Shown here one piece after another: positions 1 through 8,868 of a DNA stretch of 64,000 bases. Source of the DNA: G963668345 sp965226215 (lineage in GTDB: Bacteria > Acidobacteriota > Terriglobia > Bryobacterales > UBA6623); contig CBDDCH010000002.1 in the NCBI GenBank assembly GCA_965226215.1, positions 1,054,001-1,118,000 of the forward strand, written 5' to 3'. The number at the start of each line of letters is the position of its first letter. Position 1 is the first letter of the stretch. The translations under genes and the position numbers were made by a program. The notes under the pieces are model-generated. The model saw nothing but the letters and a program-made list of their open reading frames with translations, searched no databases and had not been told where the DNA came from.

Positions 1-168
1 GGAGAGAACTGCAATCCACAAGCGGCAACCGCCACGGCAAGGACGTTCGGAGCGTCTACCTGTGTCAACACGGGTCAGCAGGGCAACTGCGCGGCCGGGC
101 AAACGGAGTGGGATTGTACGTATGCACGCGCCAACGTGAAGGGGAGCAAGACATGTAGGTGTACCTGA
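1..168 (+). CDS. C-terminal end of a cysteine-rich protein (partial)
   Basis: An open frame runs from the window edge to a TGA at 166-168, giving 55 residues with no start visible. It holds six cysteines in the visible part and is rich in Gly, Ala, Thr and Asn, which suggests an exported, disulfide-stabilised protein or a small peptide. The last residues include a C-R-C pattern just before the stop. I do not recognise the family. The frame could also be chance in GC-rich DNA, but the cysteine density and the stop shortly before sppA make a real 3' end plausible. Confidence 0.35.
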   Translation, partial: GENCNPQAATATARTFGASTCVNTGQQGNCAAGQTEWDCTYARANVKGSKTCRCT

Positions 169-241
169 GAGACAGCGCAGCGGCGATGCCCCTAAGACGC
201 GTCTCACCGCCAACGGCGGGGCGCCACAACAGGTTAATTCC

Positions 242-1981
242 ATGGTCAAGTATCTACTCGGTGTCCTCAGCGGATTCGTACTGGCGATTCTTTTGGCCTT
301 GGCGATTCTCTTGGTGGTCGTGATGGTGCAATCGGCCGAACCCGCGATTCCCAGCGATGCAGTGCTCGAGATACGGCTGAGTGGCCCCGTTCCGGAGTAC
401 ATCCCGACGGATTTTTCACTGGAGTTTCTCGAGTCCGGGATGCCGCCTACTTTGCTGCAGATACGGAACGCCTTCAAGAAAGCGGCGAAGGATGACCGCA
501 TCCGAGCGATTGTCCTACGTTGTGGAGGTCTTAGCGTCGGCTGGGGCAAAGCCCAGGAGATACGCTGGGCGATCGAGGAATTCAAAGAGTCAGGCAAGCC
601 GGTGGTAGCTTTTCTCCAAGTGGGGAGCAGTCTGGACTACCTGATTGCCAGCGCCGCCGATCAAGTATTCCTGACACCGGAGGGGTTACTTGACGTGAAA
701 GGACTGCGGGCCGAGGTCAGCTTTTACAAAAACACACTTCAAAAGCTGGGCGTCACGGCCGAGTTGTTTCAAAGCGGCAAGTATAAGGCCGGCGTGGAAC
801 CCTGGATGCGCACGTCGATGTCGGATGAGTTTCGGGAAGTCTTGAACTCGGTTCTGGATGAAGTTTATGGACAGTTTCTCGAATCGATCGGGTCGTCAAG
901 GGGTAAATCCATCGAGGAGTTGAGGGGCATTCTAGACAGCGGTCCTTTTAGCCCTCCGCAAGCGCTCGAGGCGGGCCTGGTCGACGGTCTTCACTATGAA
1001 GATGAATTCTTTGACGCCCTCAAGGAGCGACTCGGCCTTGAAGATTTGAACCGCCTGAAATTACGCCAGTATCGAAACGTTTCCATGGCCTCGCTGGGAT
1101 TGACTGGTGAGCACGAGATAGCCGTTGTGTATGCCGTCGGCAGCATCCTGCGCGGGCAAGATGACACCGAGCCGTTTTTCGGGGCCAACATTTTGGGTTC
1201 GGACAGCTTTTCACGTACCCTCCGCCAAGTCAAAGACAATGACGACATCGAGGCCGTTGTCGTGCGGATCGACTCGCCGGGGGGCGACGCGTTCGCTTCC
1301 GACCAAATGTGGCGCGAGATGAACCGGCTGAGCGAGGAGAAACCCCTTGTTATTTCTTTCTCCGATGCGGCGGCTTCGGGGGGCTACTACATCGCTATGG
1401 CGAACGCCCCTATCGTGGCCTACCCGGGAACGATGACCGGTTCGATCGGAGCCTACTACGGCAAGCTGAATCTACGAGGACTCTACGACAAGATTGGGAT
1501 CAGTAAGGAGATTATTACCCGCGGACGGTTCGCCGCGATCGACAGCGACTATCGCGGTTTCGCCCCCGAGGAACGGGACAAGCTTCGTCGAGAGCTGGAA
1601 ACTCTGTACCGTAACTTCGTTCAAAAGGTCGCCGACGCTCGCAAGCGCAAGTGGGACGATATTCATCAGATCGCGCAAGGCCGAGTGTGGACGGGAAGCC
1701 AGGCTGAGGCGAACGGCCTGGTCGATGAGCTTGGCGGGTTGGATCGTGCAATCGAGATGGCGAAGGAAGCCGTCGGTCTGGAACCAAGCGACAGGGTCAC
1801 GTTGGTCACATACCCACCCCCCAAAAAACTCATCGAAGTATTGCTTGACCCCGATCGATTTGCCACTCGGTCTCCCGCGGTTGACCGATTGCGCGCTTAC
1901 TTTGCCGGGATCGATTCCTGGCCGGCCCTCTTGCAGGGCGGGTTTCTGCGCATCGCGCCCTATTCGATCACCATCCAGTGA
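242..1981 (+). CDS. sppA: Signal peptide peptidase SppA, long (67K) form
   Basis: This is a membrane-bound serine protease that degrades signal peptides left in the membrane after export. At 579 residues it has the tandem-repeat length of the E. coli type. Residues 5-30 form one hydrophobic anchor. The N-terminal S49 domain carries GKYKAGVEPW (K180-K182), which matches the catalytic lysine region. The C-terminal domain carries DSPGGDAFAS and then SDAAASGGYY, with the presumed nucleophile S379. The paired K and S come from the two halves, as in the known enzyme. The ATG at 242 directly precedes the anchor. It is a single gene with no operon partner downstream. Confidence 0.95.
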   Translation: MVKYLLGVLSGFVLAILLALAILLVVVMVQSAEPAIPSDAVLEIRLSGPVPEYIPTDFSLEFLESGMPPTLLQIRNAFKKAAKDDRIRAIVLRCGGLSVGWGKAQEIRWAIEEFKESGKPVVAFLQVGSSLDYLIASAADQVFLTPEGLLDVKGLRAEVSFYKNTLQKLGVTAELFQSGKYKAGVEPWMRTSMSDEFREVLNSVLDEVYGQFLESIGSSRGKSIEELRGILDSGPFSPPQALEAGLVDGLHYEDEFFDALKERLGLEDLNRLKLRQYRNVSMASLGLTGEHEIAVVYAVGSILRGQDDTEPFFGANILGSDSFSRTLRQVKDNDDIEAVVVRIDSPGGDAFASDQMWREMNRLSEEKPLVISFSDAAASGGYYIAMANAPIVAYPGTMTGSIGAYYGKLNLRGLYDKIGISKEIITRGRFAAIDSDYRGFAPEERDKLRRELETLYRNFVQKVADARKRKWDDIHQIAQGRVWTGSQAEANGLVDELGGLDRAIEMAKEAVGLEPSDRVTLVTYPPPKKLIEVLLDPDRFATRSPAVDRLRAYFAGIDSWPALLQGGFLRIAPYSITIQ

Positions 1982-2053
1982 GAGGCGGCCGGCTCATCTC
2001 GATGTCCCCGCCGAGGTGTCACCGGGGCGCTCCAGCGGGTTACAGAACATCGG

Positions 2054-2095
2054 TCGACATGAGTGTCGACTCGGCAAGCTGAGAGCTTGCGCCAC
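2054..2095. repeat. Double-hairpin dispersed repeat, copy 1
   Basis: Two adjacent hairpins are seen: GTCGAC..GTCGAC (2054-2070) and GCAAGC..GCTTGC (2074-2090), joined by CTCG and followed by GCCAC. The same layout recurs at 3561-3600, 41731-41772 and 58388-58457. It lies just downstream of sppA, so it could also act as its terminator, although no T-tract follows. Confidence 0.6.
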
Positions 2096-2130
2096 AAACG
2101 GTTGACCTGCCCCCTTTCGCACAGACCCTT

Positions 2131-2288
2131 ACGGTTGGGGTTCTGCAGCTGATCGACGGACGATCGTGGTTATTGGTCTGGCGCGCTGGTCGCCGCTAAA
2201 CCTTCCGCCACGGTTGGGGTTCTGGAGCTGATCGACGGACGATCGTGGTTATTGGTCTGGCGCGCTGGTCGCCGCTAAACCTTCCGCC
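2131..2288. repeat. 79-bp tandem duplication (two copies)
   Basis: Positions 2131-2209 and 2210-2288 are nearly identical, with one clear mismatch (GCAGCT against GGAGCT). The second copy contains the last codons and stop of the HD hydrolase gene on the minus strand. The first copy is therefore a duplicate of that 3' end lying just past the stop. Confidence 0.9.
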
Positions 2289-2833
2289 TCGGTGACCACG
2301 CGTTCCAACTCGTCGACGAGGGGTGAAGGTCCGGCTTTGCGGAAAGCGTCGACAAGGGCACGATAGTACCACAGGGTTCCCTGTTTCCTTCCCGTGAAGC
2401 GATCCCATAGAGGCTCTCCGATCTCGCGATAGTCGGCCAGGATCGAGCGCGCGTTGTGAAGCTTGTCGGCAGCCGAGACGAGGAGTACGGACGGTGAAGC
2501 CGTCGGGATGCTCTCGACAAAGGCTTCCTTGCGCTGTCTCCAGGGAGGCTTGGGCTGCGTGTCCGCGTCGGTGCAGCCATCTACGATCGCGGTGACTCGA
2601 TCGCCGAAGCGAGCTCGGATCTCGTCGCGGATGGGGGCGCCCCCCTGATCCTCGACCGCATCGTGCAGCAAGGCGGCGATGGCTTCCCCTTCATCTCCCC
2701 CGTATTCGAGCACGATCCCGGCAACGGAAAGCAGATGGGCGACGTAGGGGACATCACCGCCCTTGCGAACCTGCTTTTCATGAAGCTCGGCGGCATAGGC
2801 GAGAGCTTGACGGAAGCGAGCGGTGAGTATCAT
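2249..2833 (-). CDS. HD-domain phosphohydrolase (RelA/SpoT hydrolase-like)
   Basis: This 194-residue protein has the HD metal-dependent phosphohydrolase fold of the ppGpp hydrolase/MESH1 type. Metal-binding residues are visible: H33, the H57-D58 pair in LLHDAVED, and D123 in SAADKLHNA. The order and spacing match the stand-alone hydrolase domain of SpoT. No synthetase or TGS domain is present, so it would hydrolyse an alarmone or another nucleotide rather than make one. The substrate is inferred from the family. Its last codons lie in the 79-bp tandem duplication. It is monocistronic as far as can be seen. Confidence 0.85.
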   Translation of the reverse strand: MILTARFRQALAYAAELHEKQVRKGGDVPYVAHLLSVAGIVLEYGGDEGEAIAALLHDAVEDQGGAPIRDEIRARFGDRVTAIVDGCTDADTQPKPPWRQRKEAFVESIPTASPSVLLVSAADKLHNARSILADYREIGEPLWDRFTGRKQGTLWYYRALVDAFRKAGPSPLVDELERVVTEAEGLAATSAPDQ

Positions 2834-2993
2834 GGTTCGCGACCGGGCGAATCGGCCCTCGTCATTTCAACGCGTTGGCTCTTGAGATCGCGCGCTCGTC
2901 GCGCAGTTGCCATCAATGGGGCAACACATTTGGTGAAAGCAGGAGCGCCCGAATCGGAATCCTCGCGCACAAGCAGAGATCCGTTCAAGACAT

Positions 2994-3078
2994 AGGTGCT
3001 CCGTTTTATAAGTTCGGTCACCTGTATTTGGAAGCCCGGTGGACGAGCAGGAACTAGGGGCACGGCATGCCGTGCCCC
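2994..3078. repeat. Composite dispersed repeat: 60-bp unit plus GC palindrome, copy 1
   Basis: A unit containing ATAAGTTCGGTCA and GGTGGACGA is followed at once by a perfect 22-bp palindrome (3057-3078) centred on GGCATGCC. The same unit, inverted and followed by a related palindrome, lies at 56439-56521. The two are clearly alignable but diverged. Confidence 0.75.
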
Positions 3079-3124
3079 TACATTTGCTGGCGCCCTACAT
3101 TCGCGAGCGCCCAACAGATTTGTA

Positions 3125-3145
3125 GGGACACAGCATACTGTGCCC
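3125..3145. repeat. GGGCACAG..CTGTGCCC palindrome
   Basis: This near-perfect hairpin (GGGACACAG/CTGTGCCC) is preceded by TGTA. It belongs to the same family as the palindromes at 3057, 8268, 8321, 10997 and 56439. Confidence 0.65.
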
Positions 3146-3450
3146 GCCTGCACTCAACACGCTAAGACCTTGTGTTCTTATTTTATCGCGGTGCTCCAAG
3201 GCTTTCCGAGGGTTGAATTTACTAAGTCACTGACAAGATGGAGGTTCCACCTAAATTGAGTAAGAAACGTGGCGTGACCGGTGTGGCTTAGCCGCGCGAG
3301 AGGCCGACTGAAGCCGGAATCGCAGTGAGGAAGTTGAGACTCGGATGGTGGCGATTGTTCGTGACAAAGCGATATCACAGCGGCGGCGACTGTGCCACAC
3401 GCCCCTCCGAACCGCAGTGTAAGCTGCTGGATTGATGGCAGTTATTAGGA

Positions 3451-3470
3451 ATTGGGTTTGTTTGGTCATC
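3451..3470. repeat. Short dispersed motif ATTGGGTTTGTTTGGTCA, copy 1
   Basis: Closely similar to 3689-3710 and 38750-38771. Each copy follows a T-rich GTTAT or GTTTTAT-like stretch. All three lie in non-coding spacers. Confidence 0.55.
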
Positions 3471-3560
3471 TTGTTGCTCGATAGCTTCGCTGCCCCGGTG
3501 GTCGTCGTCGCCGTGTCGCTTTTCCTCGAGGCGACTTGCCCTTAGTTGGACCGCCCCAGA

Positions 3561-3600
3561 CGTCGAGAAGAATCTCGACGCGGCAAGCTGAGAGCTTGAT
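3561..3600. repeat. Double-hairpin dispersed repeat, copy 2
   Basis: CGTCGAGA..TCTCGACG (3561-3580) is followed by GCAAGCTGAGAGCTTG (3583-3598), the same skeleton as at 2054-2095. The trailing GCCAC is lost in this copy. Confidence 0.55.
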
Positions 3601-3688
3601 CTCAAAACCGCGACCCGAGCTACGGACTGGCCGCCCCGCCGTACCGGGAACCCGCCGTAACCCTTTGATTTCCCGCGGGTTATTTGAG

Positions 3689-3710
3689 ATTGGCTTTGTT
3701 TGGTAATTTC
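3689..3710. repeat. Short dispersed motif ATTGGCTTTGTTTGGTAA, copy 2
   Basis: Identical over 22 bp to the copy at 38750-38771, 35 kb away in an unrelated spacer. It is similar to 3451-3470. Confidence 0.7.
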
Positions 3711-3968
3711 CTTTGCTGTGTCGGTTCATCGCTTTGGAACGCCCGTGCTCGCATTGGCACCTAATGATTTGGGTTCCCAACCATATTGTACCCCGGCCAT
3801 CCAATGCTACGGTGGGTTGGCAACATTAAGATGCTTTGAATGAACAACTTCGCCTAAGCGATATACCGGTTATAAAGGGGGCGCTACCGACGATCCGGCG
3901 GGTTTCACCAGGCGAGGCGATTCAGGTCCGATCTCTGTTGCGAGCCGCATCATATGACTTGATCTCGT

Positions 3969-6900
3969 TCAATCTCCGCTGGCCGGCTGCTCCGTCCCGC
4001 CCACCAGCGATCGAACGCCGCGAACTACAGCCAGCCGCGCATCCAGTACCAGGCTGAATAGCGACGGGACTAGGAACAGCGTAAACACCGTCGAAACGAT
4101 CAGCCCCCCCACGACGACGCTTCCCAGCCCGCGGTAGAGTTCCGATCCCGCTCCCGGAAACAGCACCAACGGCATCATCGCGAACGTGCTGGTGGCGACA
4201 CTCATGAAGATCGGACGAACTCGCGTGCGAGTCGCCTCGCGGATCGCCTCACGGGGGCTCATGTGGTCTTGCCTCATATGATTCAGCGACTGGTGAACGA
4301 TCAGGATAGGGTTATTGACGACCGTCCCGACCAAGATGATGAACCCCAGCATCGTCAGAACATCAAGCGCTTGGTAGGTGAGGAACTTGTTCAGCACAGC
4401 CAGCCCCAAGAAGCCGCCTAGGGCTGCCAGCGGAACGCTGAACATGATCACAAGCGGGTATAGAAAACTCTCGAACAAGGCGGCCATCAACAGATACGTA
4501 ATGACGAGCGCCAGCAGGAAGTTCCACTTAAGGGCCTCAACGGTTTGTGAGAGCTTGTCGGCGGTGCCGCTCAACCGTGCCTGGTAGATTCCTCCGAGGC
4601 GGCCTGCTTCTCGCATCGGAGCAAGGATTTCTGTTTGTACGGTCTCCATCGCCTGTTCCAAGGGCATCTGTTCAGGGGGCGTAACCTGGATCGTGATCGC
4701 CCTCTCACGCTCCCGATGATGGATTTGTGCCGGCCCGTTGGTGACGGCTATGTCGGCAACCGAGCCTAAGGTGATCAGCCGGCCGTCGGGCGTGGCGATG
4801 GGCATCTGTTCCAACAGGTGCGTGCGGTGTGCGAAGCTTTCCTTGCCCTTTATGATCAAATCGATTTCTTTGCCCTCGTACTGAAAATCACTGGCCCGCG
4901 CACCGTCAACCAACGCACTGACCGTGAAGCCCAGGTCGCGGTTCGTGATTCCCGCCTCCGCGGCGCGCCGGCGGTGGGTGATGACGCGAACTTCCGGGTT
5001 GCCCAGGTCCAAGCTGGGTATCGGGCGAACTTGAGATCCAGGCAAAGTCCGCATGGCTCCCATCAAAACCTCACCTCCCAACTCGACCAGCCTCTCGATT
5101 TCGGGACCGGCGATTTCGATGTCGATACCGCGGCCTTGCCCCAGAGTGCGGGCGAACAGGCTGGCTTGCTGAAAAAACGCAATCGTTCCCGGCAAGGTTG
5201 CGCTGACCCTCTGGAACTCCGGGATCAACTCCCGGATGCGCAACGGGTCGTTGGAACGAAAGCCCATGAATGTTTGCTCCGGGCGGGCGATGAAGAACCA
5301 GCCGGACATCCCTCCGCCCGGAAGCGAGTGCGCCTCCTCGGGGGGCGTTTCCCACAGATAGGAAAGTTCCTCGACGTATCGATGCCGGAAATCCGCAATC
5401 TCATCAATGTTATGGCCGGGCGGCGGCAGCAAAATGCCGATGACCAAGTCCCGGTTACCTTCCGGCAGGTATTCCGCCTTGGGTATCAATAGAACAGTGA
5501 AACCGACGGCTGCCGTCGTCAGCACAATCACCGTGGCTAGCCGCCGGAAGACGCCCCCACAAAGCCAGTAGACAAAGTTCGTCAGGGCGTGGTTGAGCCT
5601 CTCCACCAGCCCTACGGCGCCGAACAAATTGCGAAGGCCGAACCGAGCGCGGTCGCCCTGGGCGGCATGCAGAATCTTGGCCGACAGGCTGGGAATGACG
5701 GTGATGGCGACAATCAAACTGAGACCCACGGCGCAACTGATGGCAATGGCAATGTCGCGGAAGAGTTGTCCGGCCTCTTGTTCGACGAATACGACGGGCA
5801 CGAAAACCGCGATCGTGGTCAGCGTGCTGGCCAACACGGCCCCCCATACCTCGCGCGCGCCGTCGTAGGCGGCTTGAGCGCGGGGCTTCCCCATCTGGCG
5901 ATGCCGGTAGATGTTCTCGAGCACGACGATGGAATTGTCGACGACCATGCCGACCGCGAACGCCATCCCGGCCAGGCTGATGACGTTGAGCGTGCGGTCA
6001 AACCAGTTCATCATCAGGAACGTCGCCACGACGCTGATGGGGATGGCAATGGCGACAATAAGCGTGCTGGTGAAACTGCGCAGGAACAGCAGCAGCACGA
6101 GGATCGCCAAGGAGCCGCCGACGAGTAGATTCTGTTTGACCAAGTGGATGGCGCTATCGATATACGTTGTCTCGTCGTAGACTTGGTGGAGCCGCAGCCC
6201 GCGCGGCTTGAGAAGCTCGGTGTTGATCCTGGCGACTCGCTCCTTGACGCCGGCCATGACATCGAGGATGTTGGCGCCCGATTCCTTGACGACGTTGACG
6301 GCCATCATTCGCCGGCCCATGTAATAACCCTTGTCCTGCTCCTTGCGGTGGCCGAGTTGAGCGTAACCGACGTCGCGGACGTAGACGGGAACCCCATTGC
6401 GCACCGCAATGACGACGTTTTCGATGTCGTCGGGCGAGGCGTATTCCCCGACCGTGCGAACGAGGTAGCGGCGCTTGCCCTCGTCGAAATCCCCTCCGCT
6501 GTAGTTGCGGTTCTCGCGTTCAAGCGCCGCCGCCAATTGGTTGAACGTCACTCTGCGGGCGGCAAGCTTGGCCGGGTCGACGACGACTTGCATCTCCAGT
6601 TCGCGTCCCGCAAAGCTGCTCGACGCCGCCACGCCCGGCACGCGCTCGAGCTCGGGTTTGACGAAGTCTTCGACGAAATCGTGTTGCGTCGAGATATCGC
6701 CTTCGAAACCGTCCGTTTCCGTCGGCATCAGTATGAACCAGCCACTCGCATTGGCCCGCGGATCGACTGTGCGGATCACCGGTTTATCCGCGTCGTCGGG
6801 ATAGCTGGGCACCTGATCGAGCCGATTGGAAACCTTCAGCACGGCCGTGTCGAGGTCGGCGCCGACCTGGAAGGTCATGGTGATTGAGCCCCGGTTCTCG

Positions 6901-7154
6901 CCGCTCTCGCTTTCCATCTCGACGAGACCCTCGAGGCTTTTCAGCTGCTCTTCCTGCTCGTCGATGATGTCGCGCTCCATCTCGTAGGGACTGGCGCCGG
7001 GCCAAGTCGTGCTGACCGTGACCTCCGGCTCCTCCACAGTGGGCGTGAGCTGGACCGGTATGCGGAAAAGAGCGATTCCGCCGAACAAGGTCAGCAGGAT
7101 CACGCCTACCGCGGTCGTGACCGGGTACCGAATGGCGTTGCTGACGATCGTCAT
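3969..7154 (-). CDS. RND efflux transporter, inner-membrane permease
   Basis: This 1061-residue protein has the AcrB/HAE-type layout: a first membrane helix at residues 12-30, a large periplasmic loop, a cluster of helices from about 335, a second periplasmic loop from about 560, and a final cluster from about 860. TM4 carries GMAFAVGMVVDNSIVVLENI; one acidic residue of the usual proton-relay pair is kept and the second is Asn. The upstream gene is its membrane-fusion partner, overlapping by ATGA, so the two are translationally coupled. No TolC-like outer-membrane factor lies nearby. The likely role is proton-driven export of drugs or lipophilic compounds; the substrate is unknown. Confidence 0.93.
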   Translation of the reverse strand: MTIVSNAIRYPVTTAVGVILLTLFGGIALFRIPVQLTPTVEEPEVTVSTTWPGASPYEMERDIIDEQEEQLKSLEGLVEMESESGENRGSITMTFQVGADLDTAVLKVSNRLDQVPSYPDDADKPVIRTVDPRANASGWFILMPTETDGFEGDISTQHDFVEDFVKPELERVPGVAASSSFAGRELEMQVVVDPAKLAARRVTFNQLAAALERENRNYSGGDFDEGKRRYLVRTVGEYASPDDIENVVIAVRNGVPVYVRDVGYAQLGHRKEQDKGYYMGRRMMAVNVVKESGANILDVMAGVKERVARINTELLKPRGLRLHQVYDETTYIDSAIHLVKQNLLVGGSLAILVLLLFLRSFTSTLIVAIAIPISVVATFLMMNWFDRTLNVISLAGMAFAVGMVVDNSIVVLENIYRHRQMGKPRAQAAYDGAREVWGAVLASTLTTIAVFVPVVFVEQEAGQLFRDIAIAISCAVGLSLIVAITVIPSLSAKILHAAQGDRARFGLRNLFGAVGLVERLNHALTNFVYWLCGGVFRRLATVIVLTTAAVGFTVLLIPKAEYLPEGNRDLVIGILLPPPGHNIDEIADFRHRYVEELSYLWETPPEEAHSLPGGGMSGWFFIARPEQTFMGFRSNDPLRIRELIPEFQRVSATLPGTIAFFQQASLFARTLGQGRGIDIEIAGPEIERLVELGGEVLMGAMRTLPGSQVRPIPSLDLGNPEVRVITHRRRAAEAGITNRDLGFTVSALVDGARASDFQYEGKEIDLIIKGKESFAHRTHLLEQMPIATPDGRLITLGSVADIAVTNGPAQIHHRERERAITIQVTPPEQMPLEQAMETVQTEILAPMREAGRLGGIYQARLSGTADKLSQTVEALKWNFLLALVITYLLMAALFESFLYPLVIMFSVPLAALGGFLGLAVLNKFLTYQALDVLTMLGFIILVGTVVNNPILIVHQSLNHMRQDHMSPREAIREATRTRVRPIFMSVATSTFAMMPLVLFPGAGSELYRGLGSVVVGGLIVSTVFTLFLVPSLFSLVLDARLAVVRGVRSLVGGTEQPASGD

Positions 7155-8215
7155 GGCAGTTTGTACTCGATCGGTTCGCCCTGCACGGCTTGCCCCGGCA
7201 TGAGCCGTTCGTTGCCCCTGGTCACCACGCGCTGGCCCGGGCGGACGTTGCCGCTGACCTCGATCCAGCTTCCGACGCCGGCTCCGGTCCGTACCCGTAT
7301 CGGATCTACCGTGCCATCGTCTTTGATGATGTAGATCACTTGATGCAGGTTTTGGCTGACGACAGCGTCTTTGGGCACAATGGTCGCGCGGTAGGCGTCG
7401 CCTCCTGAAAACGACACCTGAGCCAGCATGCCGGCCGCCACCTTGCCGCCGGGATTCGAAAACTTCAACTTGACGGGGAAGGTCCGAGCCTGCGGGTCCG
7501 CTCGCGGAATGATCGCACTAACCGTGCCGACTGTTTTGCGTCCGCCCATCGCCTCAAACTCAACCGACACGCGTCGGCCGACCCGTAGGCCCCGGTAGTA
7601 GCGTTCCGGGACTTGAACCAACACCCGCAGGTCGTCGACGGCCATCAGCTCGACAACGGGATCACCCACCGCCAACCACTGCCCGAGCTCGGTATGTTTG
7701 TCGGTGACAACGCCGTTGAAAGGGGCGTGAATCGTACAGCGCTTGATGTCGTCCAGAATGCGTTCGATTTCAGCTCGCAGCCGATCGAGGCGGCCCTGCC
7801 AGGCGCTGAACTCGTAGAAAGCGTCGTCCAGCTCCTGTTGGCTGAAAACCTTGGCATCGAACAGCTCCCGCGCTCGTTCGAGGTTTCTTTCCGCCAGCTT
7901 GAGGCGAGCTTCCGCTTCGCTGAGCTCCGATTGCGAAGCGTCGCGGCGCAGCTCCAGGTTTACAGTACGCAGGCGCGCGAGAAGTTGCCCCTTTTCAACC
8001 GCGTCACCCTCGCGAACCCCGAGCTCGACGACCAAGCCCTCCACCTCCCCGGCAACCGTGCTGACGGTCGGCGACTGCACCGAGCCGGGAAGCCGGATTT
8101 GACGCCGGACGGTGTGTTCGCGAGCTTCGGTGTAGCGGATCGGGCTAGGGCCGGGACCCTGGGCCGACAAGCACGTCAGGCCAGCTAGAACGTACACTAG
8201 AACCGGCAACCGCAT
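7151..8215 (-). CDS. RND efflux membrane-fusion (periplasmic adaptor) protein
   Basis: This 354-residue HlyD/AcrA-type adaptor links the RND permease to an outer-membrane channel. Residues 1-18 form a Sec signal peptide. A lipoyl/barrel-sandwich half follows (GEVEGLVVELGVREGDAVEKGQ split by the hairpin), then an alpha-helical coiled-coil hairpin at about 95-150 (ELSEAEARLKLAERNLERAR). The second lipoyl half (IHAPFNGVVTDKHTELGQWL) and the beta-barrel come next. It is the first gene of a two-gene operon, and its stop overlaps the start of the RND permease by four bases. No lipobox is evident. Confidence 0.92.
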   Translation of the reverse strand: MRLPVLVYVLAGLTCLSAQGPGPSPIRYTEAREHTVRRQIRLPGSVQSPTVSTVAGEVEGLVVELGVREGDAVEKGQLLARLRTVNLELRRDASQSELSEAEARLKLAERNLERARELFDAKVFSQQELDDAFYEFSAWQGRLDRLRAEIERILDDIKRCTIHAPFNGVVTDKHTELGQWLAVGDPVVELMAVDDLRVLVQVPERYYRGLRVGRRVSVEFEAMGGRKTVGTVSAIIPRADPQARTFPVKLKFSNPGGKVAAGMLAQVSFSGGDAYRATIVPKDAVVSQNLHQVIYIIKDDGTVDPIRVRTGAGVGSWIEVSGNVRPGQRVVTRGNERLMPGQAVQGEPIEYKLP

Positions 8216-8267
8216 CAGTCTTACTGCGTCATTTCACGAATACGGCTACGAAAGGCGGCCGACCGCG

Positions 8268-8285
8268 GGCGCGATGAATCGCGCC
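8268..8285. repeat. GGCGCGAT-GA-ATCGCGCC palindrome
   Basis: Perfect 8-bp arms around GA, followed by TCTAC, the complement of the GTAG(G)GG lead seen in other copies of this family. Confidence 0.65.
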
Positions 8286-8320
8286 TCTACGGATGATCGA
8301 AGCCACGCTCGACAATGTAG

Positions 8321-8340
8321 GGGCGCAATTTATTGCGCCC
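8321..8340. repeat. GGGCGCAAT..ATTGCGCCC palindrome
   Basis: Perfect 9-bp arms preceded by GTAG, as at 10994-11016. It lies 35 bp from the previous copy. Confidence 0.65.
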
Positions 8341-8639
8341 GAGCTGATGAGCCGCAATACTTCTACAAGCCGATGGGCATGTAACTGCATTTGCGAATAC
8401 GCTACTTCGTGTGAGCAACGCGAGGTTGCCTTCCGTCAGCAACTCTTGCGATTCGCTCAAACAACCCTAGTCTAGCGCGGCCAGGGCTCGGCACGATGAC
8501 CCTGCAACTCCTGCGATTCGAAAGCGCTTCATTGAAACAAGCTGTCCGCGGAAAGACCTATCGCTCGCCGGCAACCGGGTGATACAATCGTCGTGCTGGA
8601 AAGCCGGGGTCACGAAGCAAATGAGCGAGGGTTTCGGCT

Positions 8640-8821
8640 ATGAGGCTTAAGGGGAAAAGTTGTATCGTCACGGGAGCGGCGCGGGGCATCGGAAAAGGAA
8701 TCGGCCTCCGGCTGGGGTGTCGACGCCGAAAGATATCGAGGGGCTGGCGGCCTTCCTGGCCTCTTCCTACTACATCGGCGGCCAGGTCATTAACGTCGAT
8801 GCCGGCATGGTGTTGCACTAA
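8640..8821 (+). pseudogene. Short-chain dehydrogenase/reductase relic with internal deletion
   Basis: The frame starting at 8640 reads as a typical SDR N-terminus (KSCIVTGAARGIGKGIGLRL, the Rossmann TGxxxGIG motif). After about 26 residues the homology stops. A different frame (8717-8821) reads GLAAFLASSYYIGGQVINVDAGM, the classic SDR C-terminus, and ends in TAA. Roughly 190 central codons, including the Ser-Tyr-Lys catalytic site, are missing and the two ends are out of frame. The gene cannot make a working enzyme. Confidence 0.85.
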
Positions 8822-8868
8822 AGAATATGGTTTTACGCTAGAGAATTGACCACCGTTTCAGAATTGCC

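Larger units (their letters stand above)
2834..3968. other. 1.1-kb spacer filled with dispersed repeats, no gene seen
   Basis: No open frame here looks coding. The spacer holds one composite repeat (2994-3078), a further palindrome (3125-3145), one double-hairpin repeat (3561-3600) and two copies of a short ATTGG(C/G)TTTGTTTGGT motif (3451-3470, 3689-3710). It separates two genes on the same strand and probably contains the promoter of the HD hydrolase at its left end. Confidence 0.6.
8216..8639. other. Spacer with two hairpin repeats, no gene seen
   Basis: This holds the start-side region of the MFP-RND operon (divergent side) and two GTAGGGGC-type palindromes at 8268-8285 and 8321-8340. 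No coding frame is convincing. Confidence 0.5.

Noticed and set aside
1982..3968. CRISPR array
   Set aside because: The repeats here differ from each other and are not evenly spaced; they are hairpin elements and a simple tandem duplication.
3836..4057. Small plus-strand frame overlapping the RND gene end
   Set aside because: Much of it is antisense to the RND gene and it lacks any motif.
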